18,815 nucleotides of DNA from Nitrospirota bacterium (GCA_029865515.1 JAOUGQ010000025.1:1-18815), one strand, 5' to 3'. Shown: positions 6,727 through 13,567, numbered from the stretch's first letter. Numbers and translations: made by a program. Notes: generated by a model from the letters alone, not told the origin.

Positions 6727-8283
6727 TTAGGGTTTAATGGTAATGAAAATAGAGCCTCTTCCCCGCTGCAGGAGCACTAAGACCGAGGCTTGAGCGTCCA
6801 GTCGCTTCACAAGCTGCTCGAAGTCCTGCACGGAGCGAATGGGTGACCGGTTCAGTTCCAGAATCACATCACCTGGTTGAAGGCCCGCACGTTCTGCCGG
6901 AGAGTTTGCGGCAATTTGTGTGACGACCACGCCATGGCCATCGCTTGTTTGGCCAGGCTTGACGGGTTCGACCGAAAGACCCGAGAGGGCATGCTTGCCT
7001 GAAGCCGATCCGGGAGATTCCTTCGTCAACGTCGCGGTATCTTTAGGCATTTCAGCAATGGAAACAGAGAGATTCACCATTTTGCCGTTTCGCAATACCG
7101 CCAGAGGAATTCCACTCTCCGGTGTGGTTTCAGCGACGAGCGTGCGCAAATGGGTCGGATCTTTCACGGTAACGCCGTTGTAGGTCCGGATAACGTCTCC
7201 TCGTTTCAGGCCGGCTTTCCCCGCAGGGCTTTCAGCAAACACATCTCCCACCAACGCGCCCTGGGTATCAGGCGCATCGAACTGGGTCGCGAGATCCTGA
7301 GTCAGTTCCTGAATTGACACCCCCAGCCACCCGCGAATGACTTTGCCATGCCCGATCAGGCTTTGCATCACGCTTTTCACCATTTGGCTGGGGATGGCAA
7401 AGCCAATGCCCATATAGCCGCCTGTTCGTGAGAAGATGGCGGTATTAATGCCGATGAGTTGGCCTTGCAGATTGACAAGAGCACCACCAGAGTTGCCTGG
7501 ATTAATGGCGGCATCGGTTTGAATGAAATTTTCATAATCGACAATGCCGACATTGGCACGGCCCACGGCGCTGATAATCCCCATCGTGACTGTTTGATTC
7601 AACCCAAAAGGGTTACCGACAGCCAATACCAATTCTCCAACTTCCAATGTTGTGGAATTTCCCCAGGGTAAGGTTGATAATCCGGTGGCTTCAATCTTAA
7701 TCACCGCTAAATCGGTTTTGGGATCCGTGCCAATCAGTTTAGCCGGGAATTTCCGTTTGTCTCCCAGGAGCACCATCAAGTCATCGGCCTGTTCCACCAC
7801 GTGATTATTGGTGACGATGTATCCATCCTCACTGACGATGACTCCGGAACCTAAGCCTTGCTCCTGCCGTTCACGGGGTTGTTGAAACCGTCGTTCAAAT
7901 TCCTCTCCAAAAAATCTCCGGAAAAAGGGATCTTCAAACAGAGGATTCGTGCCGGGAGCTTGGGTTGTGCGTTTGGTCGCGGAGATGTTGACCACCGAGG
8001 CCATTGCCTCTTTGGCGATTTTGACAAACGTTTCGTTTGAGGCCAGAAGCGGGGTCGAAACCTTGACGACGGGAGGCGTATCAGCCGCGTGGACAACCGG
8101 GACTTGGGACTCGGCTCCGATGGGGGTCTCGCTTATTGATGGCGGATTGTCGGAAGGTGGATTGGATGGACCCTGGGAGCATTGGATATGGGTAATGCTA
8201 AGCAGGCCCATCATCAACACAGCCACCCAGGAATAACGCCTGCCCCTCACGGAGTTTGTTCTCATTTCATATCGTTCTCTCAT
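6727..8283 (-). CDS. htrA: Periplasmic serine protease HtrA/DegP family, two PDZ domains
   Basis: A 518-residue DegP/DegQ/MucD-type protease that degrades or refolds misfolded envelope proteins. An N-terminal hydrophobic segment (residues 18-31) exports or anchors it; C35 follows but the preceding HIQ is not a good lipobox. A low-complexity Pro/Ser linker (36-75) leads to the trypsin-like domain with H161 (VTNNHVVE), D191 (PKTDLAVIK) and S265 (NPGNSGGALV). PDZ1 (about 315-410) begins WLGVSIQEL; PDZ2 (about 432-518) contains VVVTQIAANSPAERAGLQPGDVI. The loop GEEFERRFQQPRERQEQG (126-143) matches the LA loop region. The start at 8283 has AAGG 8 bases upstream; Met7 (8265) is also possible. The cupredoxin gene follows 57 bases downstream. 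A 178-base gap separates it from rpiA, whose stop lies upstream. Confidence 0.95.
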   Translation of the reverse strand: MRERYEMRTNSVRGRRYSWVAVLMMGLLSITHIQCSQGPSNPPSDNPPSISETPIGAESQVPVVHAADTPPVVKVSTPLLASNETFVKIAKEAMASVVNISATKRTTQAPGTNPLFEDPFFRRFFGEEFERRFQQPRERQEQGLGSGVIVSEDGYIVTNNHVVEQADDLMVLLGDKRKFPAKLIGTDPKTDLAVIKIEATGLSTLPWGNSTTLEVGELVLAVGNPFGLNQTVTMGIISAVGRANVGIVDYENFIQTDAAINPGNSGGALVNLQGQLIGINTAIFSRTGGYMGIGFAIPSQMVKSVMQSLIGHGKVIRGWLGVSIQELTQDLATQFDAPDTQGALVGDVFAESPAGKAGLKRGDVIRTYNGVTVKDPTHLRTLVAETTPESGIPLAVLRNGKMVNLSVSIAEMPKDTATLTKESPGSASGKHALSGLSVEPVKPGQTSDGHGVVVTQIAANSPAERAGLQPGDVILELNRSPIRSVQDFEQLVKRLDAQASVLVLLQRGRGSIFITIKP

Positions 8284-8461
8284 GCGAGATACCTTTTTCC
8301 CTTATGTCGGTTATTGGATTCGGATTCCAAAGTGGTGCGTCTCAAGAGTTTTTTAACCTCAACCATATGGCCCTATCTTACCATCCTCACAAGCGAGGGT
8401 GGAATGGCTGCTCTCAACGCCGAACAACCTTCTGGGCATTTTACCAAAGGGAACACAGGTC

Positions 8462-9163
8462 TCAAGATGCGCGGGTGAGCAAGGGGCCGTCATTCGTGCC
8501 GGCAATCACCAGGGATGTCATCCTCACGAAAAGGCCGCATTCCACCACGCCGGGAATCTGCTTGAGGGATAATTCCAGAACCGAGGGGTCGGCAATCTCA
8601 GGTATATGTAGATCGAGAATATAATTCCCGTTATCGGTCAGAAAAGGCTGTCCGGCCTTTTGGCGCAAAGGGGAAGGCCATCCCAGATGTTCAAGATGCC
8701 GTTGCGTCGTTCGCCAACCGAACGGCACGATTTCCACGGGCAAAGGAAATGGAAGCCCAAGGTGCGGCACCTGTTTGGCCTGATCCACAATCACGATAAA
8801 CTGTTGTGCCACCTTTGCCACAATTTTTTCCCGTAACAACGCCCCGCCTCCGCCTTTAATCAGATTCAGGTGAGGGTCGACTTGATCGGCCCCATCCACC
8901 GCCACATCAATATCCCAGGGTTCCTCGTTACTGAGTAAAGGGATCCCCAGTTGCCTGGCATAGACAGCCGTCGTTTGGGAAGTTGCCACGCCCCGGACCC
9001 GTAATCCTTGTTGCACCCGCTGGCCCAAGGCCGTCAAAAAGTGATGGACTGTGGATCCGGTGCCGAGACCCAGGATCTGACCATCCTGGACATACTCAAT
9101 GGCCTTGTGAGCGGCCAGGGCTTTTTGCTGATCTGGAGTCAATGGGGTCGATGAAAATGACAC
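8462..9163 (-). CDS. rpiA: Ribose-5-phosphate isomerase A
   Basis: A 233-residue cytoplasmic enzyme interconverting ribose-5-phosphate and ribulose-5-phosphate in the pentose phosphate or Calvin pathways. Motifs: phosphate loop GLGTGSTV (32-39), VDGADQVDP with D90 and D93, KGGGGALLREK with K103 and E112, TDNGNYILD (176-184) and PGVVECGLF (204-212). The spacing of D, D, K and E matches the catalytic residues D81, D84, K94 and E103 of E. coli RpiA. The start is a GTG at 9163, chosen because GGGAGG lies 7 bases upstream. It is 229 bases downstream of the glucokinase stop on the same strand; that gap holds no gene or clear terminator. Confidence 0.96.
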   Translation of the reverse strand: MSFSSTPLTPDQQKALAAHKAIEYVQDGQILGLGTGSTVHHFLTALGQRVQQGLRVRGVATSQTTAVYARQLGIPLLSNEEPWDIDVAVDGADQVDPHLNLIKGGGGALLREKIVAKVAQQFIVIVDQAKQVPHLGLPFPLPVEIVPFGWRTTQRHLEHLGWPSPLRQKAGQPFLTDNGNYILDLHIPEIADPSVLELSLKQIPGVVECGLFVRMTSLVIAGTNDGPLLTRAS

Positions 9164-9170
9164 GGAAAGT

Positions 9171-9176
9171 CCTCCC
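9171..9176 (-). promoter_or_regulatory. Shine-Dalgarno supporting a GTG start for rpiA
   Basis: GGGAGG on the minus strand, 7 bases before the GTG at 9163, which is therefore preferred although it is not ATG. Confidence 0.65.
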
Positions 9177-9392
9177 TACCGGGAATTTTTGAATGGTCAA
9201 TTTTTATCATGTCCGGTTGTTCAACGAAACTGCAGGACAGCACGTTTCAAGGCGTGATGCGCCAGGAATTTCATTGAGCAAGAAAGGCGAGACTGGGAAG
9301 AACGGACACAATGAGTCATCAACAAACCGACGAACCGAGAACGCCGCAGAAGGCCCTGGCTTCTCCCCGGGGCATGCTTTAGTACCATTCTG

Positions 9393-10454
9393 TCAGGTGG
9401 TCATTCCAGCGGCCACGGAGGCGGCGCCGAGCAAGGCGGTATGGGGATTCAAAATCACCCGAACAGGAATCTTGCCGAGTAATCGTTTGTAGCGGCCCTT
9501 TGCCAGAAAGGCTTTCATAAAGGTCTCTTGCTGTAACGCGGGAAGAATCTTCGGGGCAATCCCACCGCCAAGATAGACGCCGCCCAATGCCAGGGCTTTG
9601 AGCGCCATATTGCCGGCTTCGGCCCCATAAATAGAAATAAATATCTGAAGAGCATCTCGACAGATATCGGGTTTACCCGTGAGCCCGGCTTCAGCAATCA
9701 ACGCAGCCGGATCGCCGGTAGGGAGCTTTTCAGCAAACCAGGTAGGCTCGTTTTTCTTGGTATCACGAAGGAATTGGTAAATGCTGTGAAGCCCGGGCCC
9801 GGAGAGAACCCGTTCGTAACTCACATGCAAATGACTGGTTCGCAGATATCGCAGCAGATCGATTTCCAAATCGTTAGTGGGGGCAAAATCGGCATGACCC
9901 CCTTCAGATGGACAAATGCGATATTCACTCCCCGTCCACAATAGCAGCGATTCTCCCAGCCCGGTTCCAGCGGCCAGTAACACGCGCGTCCCATCAGGTG
10001 GTGGAGATGGTGCGTTGGGATTGAGATTTTCGATTTCATCCTGGCGGAGAAGCTGTAACCCGTAGGCGGTGGCTTCCAAATCATTTAACAAATGGACGCG
10101 GGGAATGTTGAGAAACTCGGCCAGCTTCCCCCCATCAATGGTCCAGGGAATATTCGTGGCATGACAGATATTATTCAACACCGGGCCGGGAACCCCAAAA
10201 CAGGCGGCCGTTAAGGGCCCCAGAGGAGCAGGGCGGATGCTTCCCGACGAAGGTTCATCGGTGTCGTCCACAGCCTCATCCGATTCGGAATCGGCAGGAG
10301 GCGGTTCCTCGAGAAATTCAGTCAACACCTCTTCCAATGATTCGTAGTCAGCCGTCCAAACCGTATCTTCCCGGATAGGGTCTACCCGTTCCTTGTTCCA
10401 GTCATAGAGGGCCAGATTGATTTTTGTCCCGCCAATGTCACCCGCAAGAATCAT
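9393..10454 (-). CDS. glk: Glucokinase (ROK-unrelated Glk family)
   Basis: A 353-residue ATP-dependent glucokinase of the bacterial Glk family, making glucose-6-phosphate. Motifs: phosphate-1 loop GDIGGTKINL (5-14), FGVPGPV (86-92), NIPWTIDG (101-108), catalytic D125 in LLNDLEATAYGL, AAGTGLGES (161-169), SEGGHADFAP (183-192), LSGPGLHSIYQFL (217-229) and the adenosine motif LGGVYLGGGIAPKI (290-303). An acidic, Pro/Ser-rich insertion at about 49-77 is absent from typical 320-residue Glk and is probably a surface loop. The reading frame stays open to 10556, but the start at 10454 places GDIGGT in the normal position near the N-terminus. The MEKHLA gene lies upstream on the same strand (stop at 10609) and rpiA downstream. 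Confidence 0.93.
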   Translation of the reverse strand: MILAGDIGGTKINLALYDWNKERVDPIREDTVWTADYESLEEVLTEFLEEPPPADSESDEAVDDTDEPSSGSIRPAPLGPLTAACFGVPGPVLNNICHATNIPWTIDGGKLAEFLNIPRVHLLNDLEATAYGLQLLRQDEIENLNPNAPSPPPDGTRVLLAAGTGLGESLLLWTGSEYRICPSEGGHADFAPTNDLEIDLLRYLRTSHLHVSYERVLSGPGLHSIYQFLRDTKKNEPTWFAEKLPTGDPAALIAEAGLTGKPDICRDALQIFISIYGAEAGNMALKALALGGVYLGGGIAPKILPALQQETFMKAFLAKGRYKRLLGKIPVRVILNPHTALLGAASVAAGMTT

Positions 10455-10608
10455 GACGCGTTTCCAATGGAAAATGGTGAAAAATTCAACCGTCAGCCTG
10501 GTGGCACCATAGCCCAGGTAAATTCCTGAGGGCAAGCGAAAACCAGATAGTCTCATGGCAGATCCGTATCACAAGCAAGGGGCAAGCATGAGGAGAGGGG
10601 ACATTCGA

Positions 10609-11106
10609 TTACAGGAACGTCCAGTGAGAAAAGGTGGCGGCCTGCCCCAATGGTGTCCCATCCGGTTGGCGAACGTTCCAGACCGTGGCCCGTTCCACTA
10701 AAAACCGTCTTCCAGATCGGGAGATCCGGACTCCACGATAATCGGCAATGTAGCCCTGAAATCTGGCCTGGTCCAGCATACGGGCACGTTCCTCACGATT
10801 GACAGGCTCGGCCGTTTGACGAGAGGGGGTTTGAGTGAGTTGGTCCCAATCCATTTCCCACAGAGTTAACGCGGTCCGGTTTCCATAATTGAGGATAGGG
10901 TCATCTTGCAATCCATGAGAGACGACCACGAATGGACAGGTGAACACGTGTTCGGCTTGCTCCAGCGTGGTCCCTTCCCGAGAGATGAGTTCCCGCTTGA
11001 GCCAGTGGGCATAACTATCCAACAGGTATTGGGTCCATTCAATAACCCAGGGTCTTCGCCAATGATCGGCTAACGGGTTCATCTGATTGCCAGTGGAGGG
11101 ATTCAT
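10609..11106 (-). CDS. MEKHLA-domain (PAS-like) protein
   Basis: A 165-residue protein matching the stand-alone bacterial MEKHLA domain, a PAS-related fold first named from plant HD-ZIP III proteins. The characteristic stretch runs from about 54 to 165: VVSHGLQDDPILNYGN, then ALTLWEMDWDQLTQTPSR, EERARMLDQA, GYIADYRGVRISRSGRRF and ATVWNVRQPDG. The second-to-last part, TFSHWTFL, closes the domain. No catalytic residues are known for the family; binding of a small ligand or a sensory role is inferred from the PAS relation. ATG 11106 has no strong Shine-Dalgarno and Met9 (11082) is an alternative. It is on the same strand as glk with about 154 bases between them. Upstream lies a 542-base gene-free stretch. 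Confidence 0.85.
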   Translation of the reverse strand: MNPSTGNQMNPLADHWRRPWVIEWTQYLLDSYAHWLKRELISREGTTLEQAEHVFTCPFVVVSHGLQDDPILNYGNRTALTLWEMDWDQLTQTPSRQTAEPVNREERARMLDQARFQGYIADYRGVRISRSGRRFLVERATVWNVRQPDGTPLGQAATFSHWTFL

Positions 11107-11240
11107 CCGGGTGATGATGCGGCGCGTCGAATCAGAAGCAGTGTAATGCTCTTCTGGATTGGTTGAAAAGCATCAATCACCACTAGTTGTCCAAAACAGC
11201 GAAAAACGAACACATCGAATTCCAGTATCCATAGCAACCG

Positions 11241-11274
11241 GTCATACCCGACTTGTGTATCTGGAATCCATCTT
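11241..11274 (-). repeat. Copy A of a short palindromic dispersed repeat
   Basis: Read on the minus strand this 34-base unit starts AAGATGGATTCC and ends GTCGGGTATGAC. The first 12 bases are identical and the last 12 match at 11 positions with the copy at 12219-12253; the centre differs. Its own palindrome is imperfect (GTCATACCCGA against TCTGGAATCC). Repeats of the general form ATTCCCG-N-CGGGAAT are widespread in bacterial intergenic DNA. Confidence 0.7.
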
Positions 11275-11392
11275 GGTTTTCTTTGGGCGATCGTGGTTTG
11301 CAGACAAGAATTGGCAAATTGACTGGGACGGGGAGCCTGTCTCATTCGGTGACCCAACCATGACAACCATGAAGTTTTTGGTGTTGCCGGCT

Positions 11393-11410
11393 CTCGGCCC
11401 GGCAGCCGAG
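11393..11410. repeat. 6-bp inverted repeat
   Basis: CTCGGC and GCCGAG enclose a 6-base loop. It directly precedes the inverted repeat at 11411. Confidence 0.4.
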
Positions 11411-11434
11411 GTCCTTTTCTTTCGGAAAAAGGAC
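11411..11434. repeat. 8-bp inverted repeat
   Basis: GTCCTTTT and AAAAGGAC form a perfect stem around an 8-base loop (11419-11426). There is no T-run after it on either strand beyond the stem itself, so it is not a typical terminator. Confidence 0.45.
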
Positions 11435-11493
11435 TCAAAACCAATGACGCCCCGTCCGGCCTTATCGGAGGGGACGAACGCGAGTTTTAGGAG

Positions 11494-11529
11494 GGCGGAC
11501 CAACTCGCTGCGCTCACACAAGGTCCGCC
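11494..11529. repeat. 8-bp GC-rich inverted repeat with 20-base spacer
   Basis: GGCGGACC (11494-11501) and GGTCCGCC (11522-11529) are perfect complements separated by 20 bases. Confidence 0.45.
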
Positions 11530-11648
11530 GGATGATCTGAGCGTCCGACCCTGTAGCCGGACGGGAGGCATCATGAGAAGAAGGGAAATAAGAGAAAAGG
11601 GAGATGCTCACAAATTAAGGGAAGATGGCCCCTCATTTATCACAGGCT

Positions 11649-12155
11649 CTATGTCGATAAGCAAGAGAGAATGGCGTCAGCAATCTGGTGGGGGGTCGCT
11701 TGGTCGGTTGGGATGACATGATCGGCGGCGGCTTGGTATTTGGGGGTGCGTTCTTTGAGGATGTCCTCGATTTCCTCCACGAACGATTTGGTGCCGGAGA
11801 GAGAGGGCCGCTGGGTATCGCCGGAAATCCGGCTTGCAATCGTCGAGACTTCCCCGGTCAGCCAAAAGATCTGGCCATTTGCTTTAAGAATGTTGACGTT
11901 TTCTTCCTTCAGGATGAGTCCCCCGCCTGTGTCGATCACCAATTCGGTTTGATCCTGCAGCTTCCGGCACATCCGGGTTTCCAGTTCCCGGAAGTGATCC
12001 CAGCCGAATTGTTCGACGATCTGGGGAATGGGTTGCCCTGCCTCTTTCACGATTTCCGCATCGGTGGAAATAACCCTTCGTTTCAGGCGTTGGCCCAGGA
12101 TCCTGGCCACCGTGCTTTTCCCCGTTCCCCTGTATCCAATTAAGACAATGTTCAT
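11649..12155 (-). CDS. aroK: Shikimate kinase
   Basis: A 168-residue cytoplasmic kinase phosphorylating shikimate at the 3-hydroxyl in aromatic amino acid synthesis. Motifs: Walker A GYRGTGKST (7-15), D32 in STDAEI and R56 in HFRELE (shikimate binding), DTGGGLIL (75-82, the GGG shikimate loop), the lid with QRPSLSG (R116) and the adenine-side segment ERTPKY (135-140). The length is standard for AroK. The start at 12155 begins directly with MNIVLIGYRGTGKS; no strong Shine-Dalgarno is visible, but the ATG overlaps by four bases (ATGA) the stop of an 86-codon frame upstream, which suggests translational coupling. aroE, the preceding pathway step, lies 253 bases upstream on the same strand. Confidence 0.96.
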   Translation of the reverse strand: MNIVLIGYRGTGKSTVARILGQRLKRRVISTDAEIVKEAGQPIPQIVEQFGWDHFRELETRMCRKLQDQTELVIDTGGGLILKEENVNILKANGQIFWLTGEVSTIASRISGDTQRPSLSGTKSFVEEIEDILKERTPKYQAAADHVIPTDQATPHQIADAILSCLST

Positions 12156-12412
12156 GAATGTGTTGTTTTTTTTAGGTTCTTGTGAGATGAGGTTTTGGGA
12201 AGAGTTGAGGAGAAAGCTAAGATGGATTCCCGATTACGGACGTCGGGAATGACGGAGGGGGAACAGGAGACTTTCCTGCTTGCCAGTTGGAGGGGCAATG
12301 GAGGTTCCTGCAGGAATGCGAAGGCATCGCCTCCTTCTGTCTGCGCTTTCCCCATCACAAGGGCTTTCGCCGAAGTTGGTAAAAACATCCGAAACAAATT
12401 TCCTTCATTCAT
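12152..12412 (-). CDS. Possible 86-residue linker ORF between aroE and aroK
   Basis: An open frame beginning MNEGNLFRMFLPTSAKALVM fills the whole aroE-aroK gap. Its ATG overlaps the aroE stop as ATGA (12412-12409) and its TGA overlaps the aroK start as ATGA (12155-12152). The second half (about residues 52-70) is simply the translation of the palindromic repeat at 12219-12253, and the tail KNLKKTTHS is low complexity. There is no recognised domain. Start-stop overlaps at both ends are what a coupled operon gene would show, but a chance frame enlarged by a repeat is also possible. The protein may be unimportant and the frame may serve mainly to carry ribosomes from aroE to aroK. Confidence 0.35.
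   Translation of the reverse strand: MNEGNLFRMFLPTSAKALVMGKAQTEGGDAFAFLQEPPLPLQLASRKVSCSPSVIPDVRNRESILAFSSTLPKTSSHKNLKKTTHS
12219..12253 (+). repeat. Copy B of the short palindromic dispersed repeat
   Basis: A 35-base unit starting AAGATGGATTCC and ending GTCGGGAATGAC. It contains a perfect 8-bp inverted repeat, ATTCCCGA (12226-12233) and TCGGGAAT (12243-12250), around 9 bases. It is oriented opposite to copy A, about 950 bases away. Confidence 0.75.
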
Positions 12413-13263
12413 GAGAAGTGGCTGGTAAGCACGTTTCGCATCACCTCGATGGGTGCGGATTCTCCGGTCCAGAGTTCAAATTGCCCGACAGCCTGGTGGA
12501 GGAACATGTCGATGCCTTGGATGGTGCGGCATCCTGCCGCTTGGGCGTCTTGCAGCAAGCGCGTATTGAGCGGATTGTAGACGATATCCATGACGGTCAG
12601 ATCGCGGTGTAGCAGATGTTTGGGGACACAGCTTTCCTCGACCTTTGGGTGCATGCCAATGGGCGTGCAATGAATGAGCAATTGGGTATGCGACAACGCC
12701 GATTGCAAGGATTCAAGGGTTAACGAGGCCTCACCCAAAGGTATTGAGGTTTTGGCTCTAAGATCGTGAGCTAAGGCCGTTCGTTCCTTGTCATCGATGC
12801 CCAGGAGAGTGAGATGGCTGATCTTTCCTTCCACGCAAAGCCCGAAGGCAATGGCTCGAGCGGCTCCCCCGGAGCCCAGAATGACGACGCGTTGCCCTGA
12901 GCGTTCCACGCCGCCTTGTTGCAAAGCTTGGATCGCACCGGAAGCGTCGGTGTTGGAACCCACTAACATGCCCCGGTCTTTGACGATGGTGTTCACCGAT
13001 CCAATGTGTTTAGCGGTGGTTTCGACGGAGTCCAACAGCGGCAGTATGGCCACCTTATGGGGAATGGTCACGCTGAGTCCCCGGATATGGCCCAAGGCCC
13101 GGATGCCCCGAACGGCTCCTTCGAGATCCTGGACGGGAAAGGCCAGGTAGATAAAATTCAATCCCAGTTGGCGAAAGGCCGCATTGTGGATGGCCGGAGA
13201 AAGGGAATGATCAACCGGGTTTCCGAGCAGGCCACACAGCTGGGTTTGCGCATTAATTTCCAT
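12409..13263 (-). CDS. aroE: Shikimate dehydrogenase (NADP)
   Basis: A 284-residue enzyme reducing 3-dehydroshikimate to shikimate with NADPH. Motifs: substrate loop LGNPVDHSLSPAIHN (13-27), catalytic K70 in VTIPHK, N91-T92 in GSVNTIV, catalytic D106 in SNTDASG, the cofactor glycine loop ILGSGGAARAI (128-138), HCTPIGMHP and the C-terminal IQGIDMFLHQAVGQFELW. The frame is open to a GTG at 13311, but ATG 13263 places LCGLLGNPVDHS at the usual distance from the N-terminus. A candidate promoter (13304-13333) would start transcription close to that upstream GTG, which also favours 13263. The adenine-ribose site residues after the glycine loop read LTLLGIDDKER, which lacks the common NRT basic motif of NADP-specific AroE, so cofactor preference could be relaxed. 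Confidence 0.95.
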   Translation of the reverse strand: MEINAQTQLCGLLGNPVDHSLSPAIHNAAFRQLGLNFIYLAFPVQDLEGAVRGIRALGHIRGLSVTIPHKVAILPLLDSVETTAKHIGSVNTIVKDRGMLVGSNTDASGAIQALQQGGVERSGQRVVILGSGGAARAIAFGLCVEGKISHLTLLGIDDKERTALAHDLRAKTSIPLGEASLTLESLQSALSHTQLLIHCTPIGMHPKVEESCVPKHLLHRDLTVMDIVYNPLNTRLLQDAQAAGCRTIQGIDMFLHQAVGQFELWTGESAPIEVMRNVLTSHFS

Positions 13264-13303
13264 GACGGGTGCTCTCCCAATGAATGGGCAATAGTGATCG
13301 GGA

Positions 13304-13333
13304 GTTATCACATAACCTGACGGGCAAACTCAA
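13304..13333 (-). promoter_or_regulatory. Candidate promoter of aroE
   Basis: On the minus strand TTGAGT (13333-13328) and GATAAC (13309-13304) are 18 bases apart, each matching 4 of 6 consensus bases. Transcription would begin about 35 bases before ATG 13263. This is a pattern match by eye only. Confidence 0.3.
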
Positions 13334-13415
13334 CTTGCGCGCATGTGAAATTTGGCGGGGATTTCCAGAAAAATGATGAGAGCGTGGTGAAGATTAATGG
13401 GCGGGCGGGGTGTAA

Positions 13416-13466
13416 TCCGGGGAATCAAACTGACTCCCCGGACCTACACGTGGTGACGTCCGGGGA
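13416..13466 (-). repeat. Three-armed GC-rich inverted repeat (two mutually exclusive hairpins)
   Basis: Three arms alternate in orientation: TCCGGGGA (13416-13423), TCCCCGGAC (13435-13443) and GTCCGGGGA (13458-13466). The middle arm can pair perfectly with either neighbour: 9 bp with a 14-base loop on the right, or 8 bp with an 11-base loop on the left. It begins 3 bases after the stop of the 28-residue mini-gene and lies upstream of aroE. No T-run follows, so a classical terminator is unlikely. Confidence 0.6.
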
Positions 13467-13468
13467 AG

Positions 13469-13555
13469 TTATCGAGACGCCTTTTTCCGCCCTGAGGACT
13501 TTTTCATCCGCACGGCTGCTTTTTTCCCCGGTTTCTTTTTAGCTACTTTTTTCAT
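13469..13555 (-). CDS. 28-residue Lys/Arg-rich mini-protein
   Basis: A short frame encodes a peptide beginning MKKVAKKKPGKKAAVRMKKS and ending SGRKKASR, followed by TAA. Of 28 residues, 15 are Lys or Arg and none is acidic. The pattern of Ala, Pro, Gly and Ser among lysines resembles histone-H1-like or nucleic-acid-binding tails. The start is very strong: AAGGGAGGTG precedes the ATG with a 7-base spacer, the best Shine-Dalgarno in the window. The kinase gene upstream appears to end in a terminator (13619-13636), so this gene probably has its own promoter, which I could not define. GC-rich hairpins follow right after the stop. Binding to DNA, RNA or ribosomes is inferred from charge alone. An alternative is a leader peptide regulating aroE. 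Confidence 0.6.
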   Translation of the reverse strand: MKKVAKKKPGKKAAVRMKKSSGRKKASR

Positions 13556-13562
13556 GGTTCCA

Positions 13563-13567
13563 CCTCC
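13563..13567 (-). promoter_or_regulatory. Strong Shine-Dalgarno of the mini-gene
   Basis: GGAGG within AAGGGAGGTG on the minus strand, 7 bases before ATG 13555. It is the main evidence that the 28-codon frame is translated. Confidence 0.7.

Larger units (their letters stand above)
11107..11648. other. Gene-free stretch with several inverted repeats (probable dispersed repeat element)
   Basis: This 542-base gap between the MEKHLA gene and aroK contains no convincing gene; the open frames on both strands overlap each other, lack Shine-Dalgarno sequences and have unnatural composition. It does contain a copy of a short palindromic repeat (11241-11274) and three further perfect inverted repeats (11393-11410, 11411-11434, 11494-11529), nearly back to back. 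This looks like a non-coding, structured repeat element or a decayed insertion. A computed comparison with the rest of the genome would be needed to define its ends. Confidence 0.5.

Noticed and set aside
9193..9492. A 99-codon plus-strand frame between rpiA and glk
   Set aside because: It runs 100 bases into glk in antisense, has no Shine-Dalgarno and no recognisable motif.
11242..11574. A 110-codon minus-strand open frame in the same block
   Set aside because: Its sequence is a translation through hairpins and the palindromic repeat, and it looks like a repeat-derived frame with no gene signals.
11159..11716. A 185-codon plus-strand open frame in the gene-free block
   Set aside because: No Shine-Dalgarno, no recognisable domain, it crosses several inverted repeats and overlaps the end of aroK in antisense.
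12305..12316. Perfect 12-base palindrome TTCCTGCAGGAA
   Set aside because: A single short palindrome without repeats, spacing to a promoter or other context; expected by chance at this scale.
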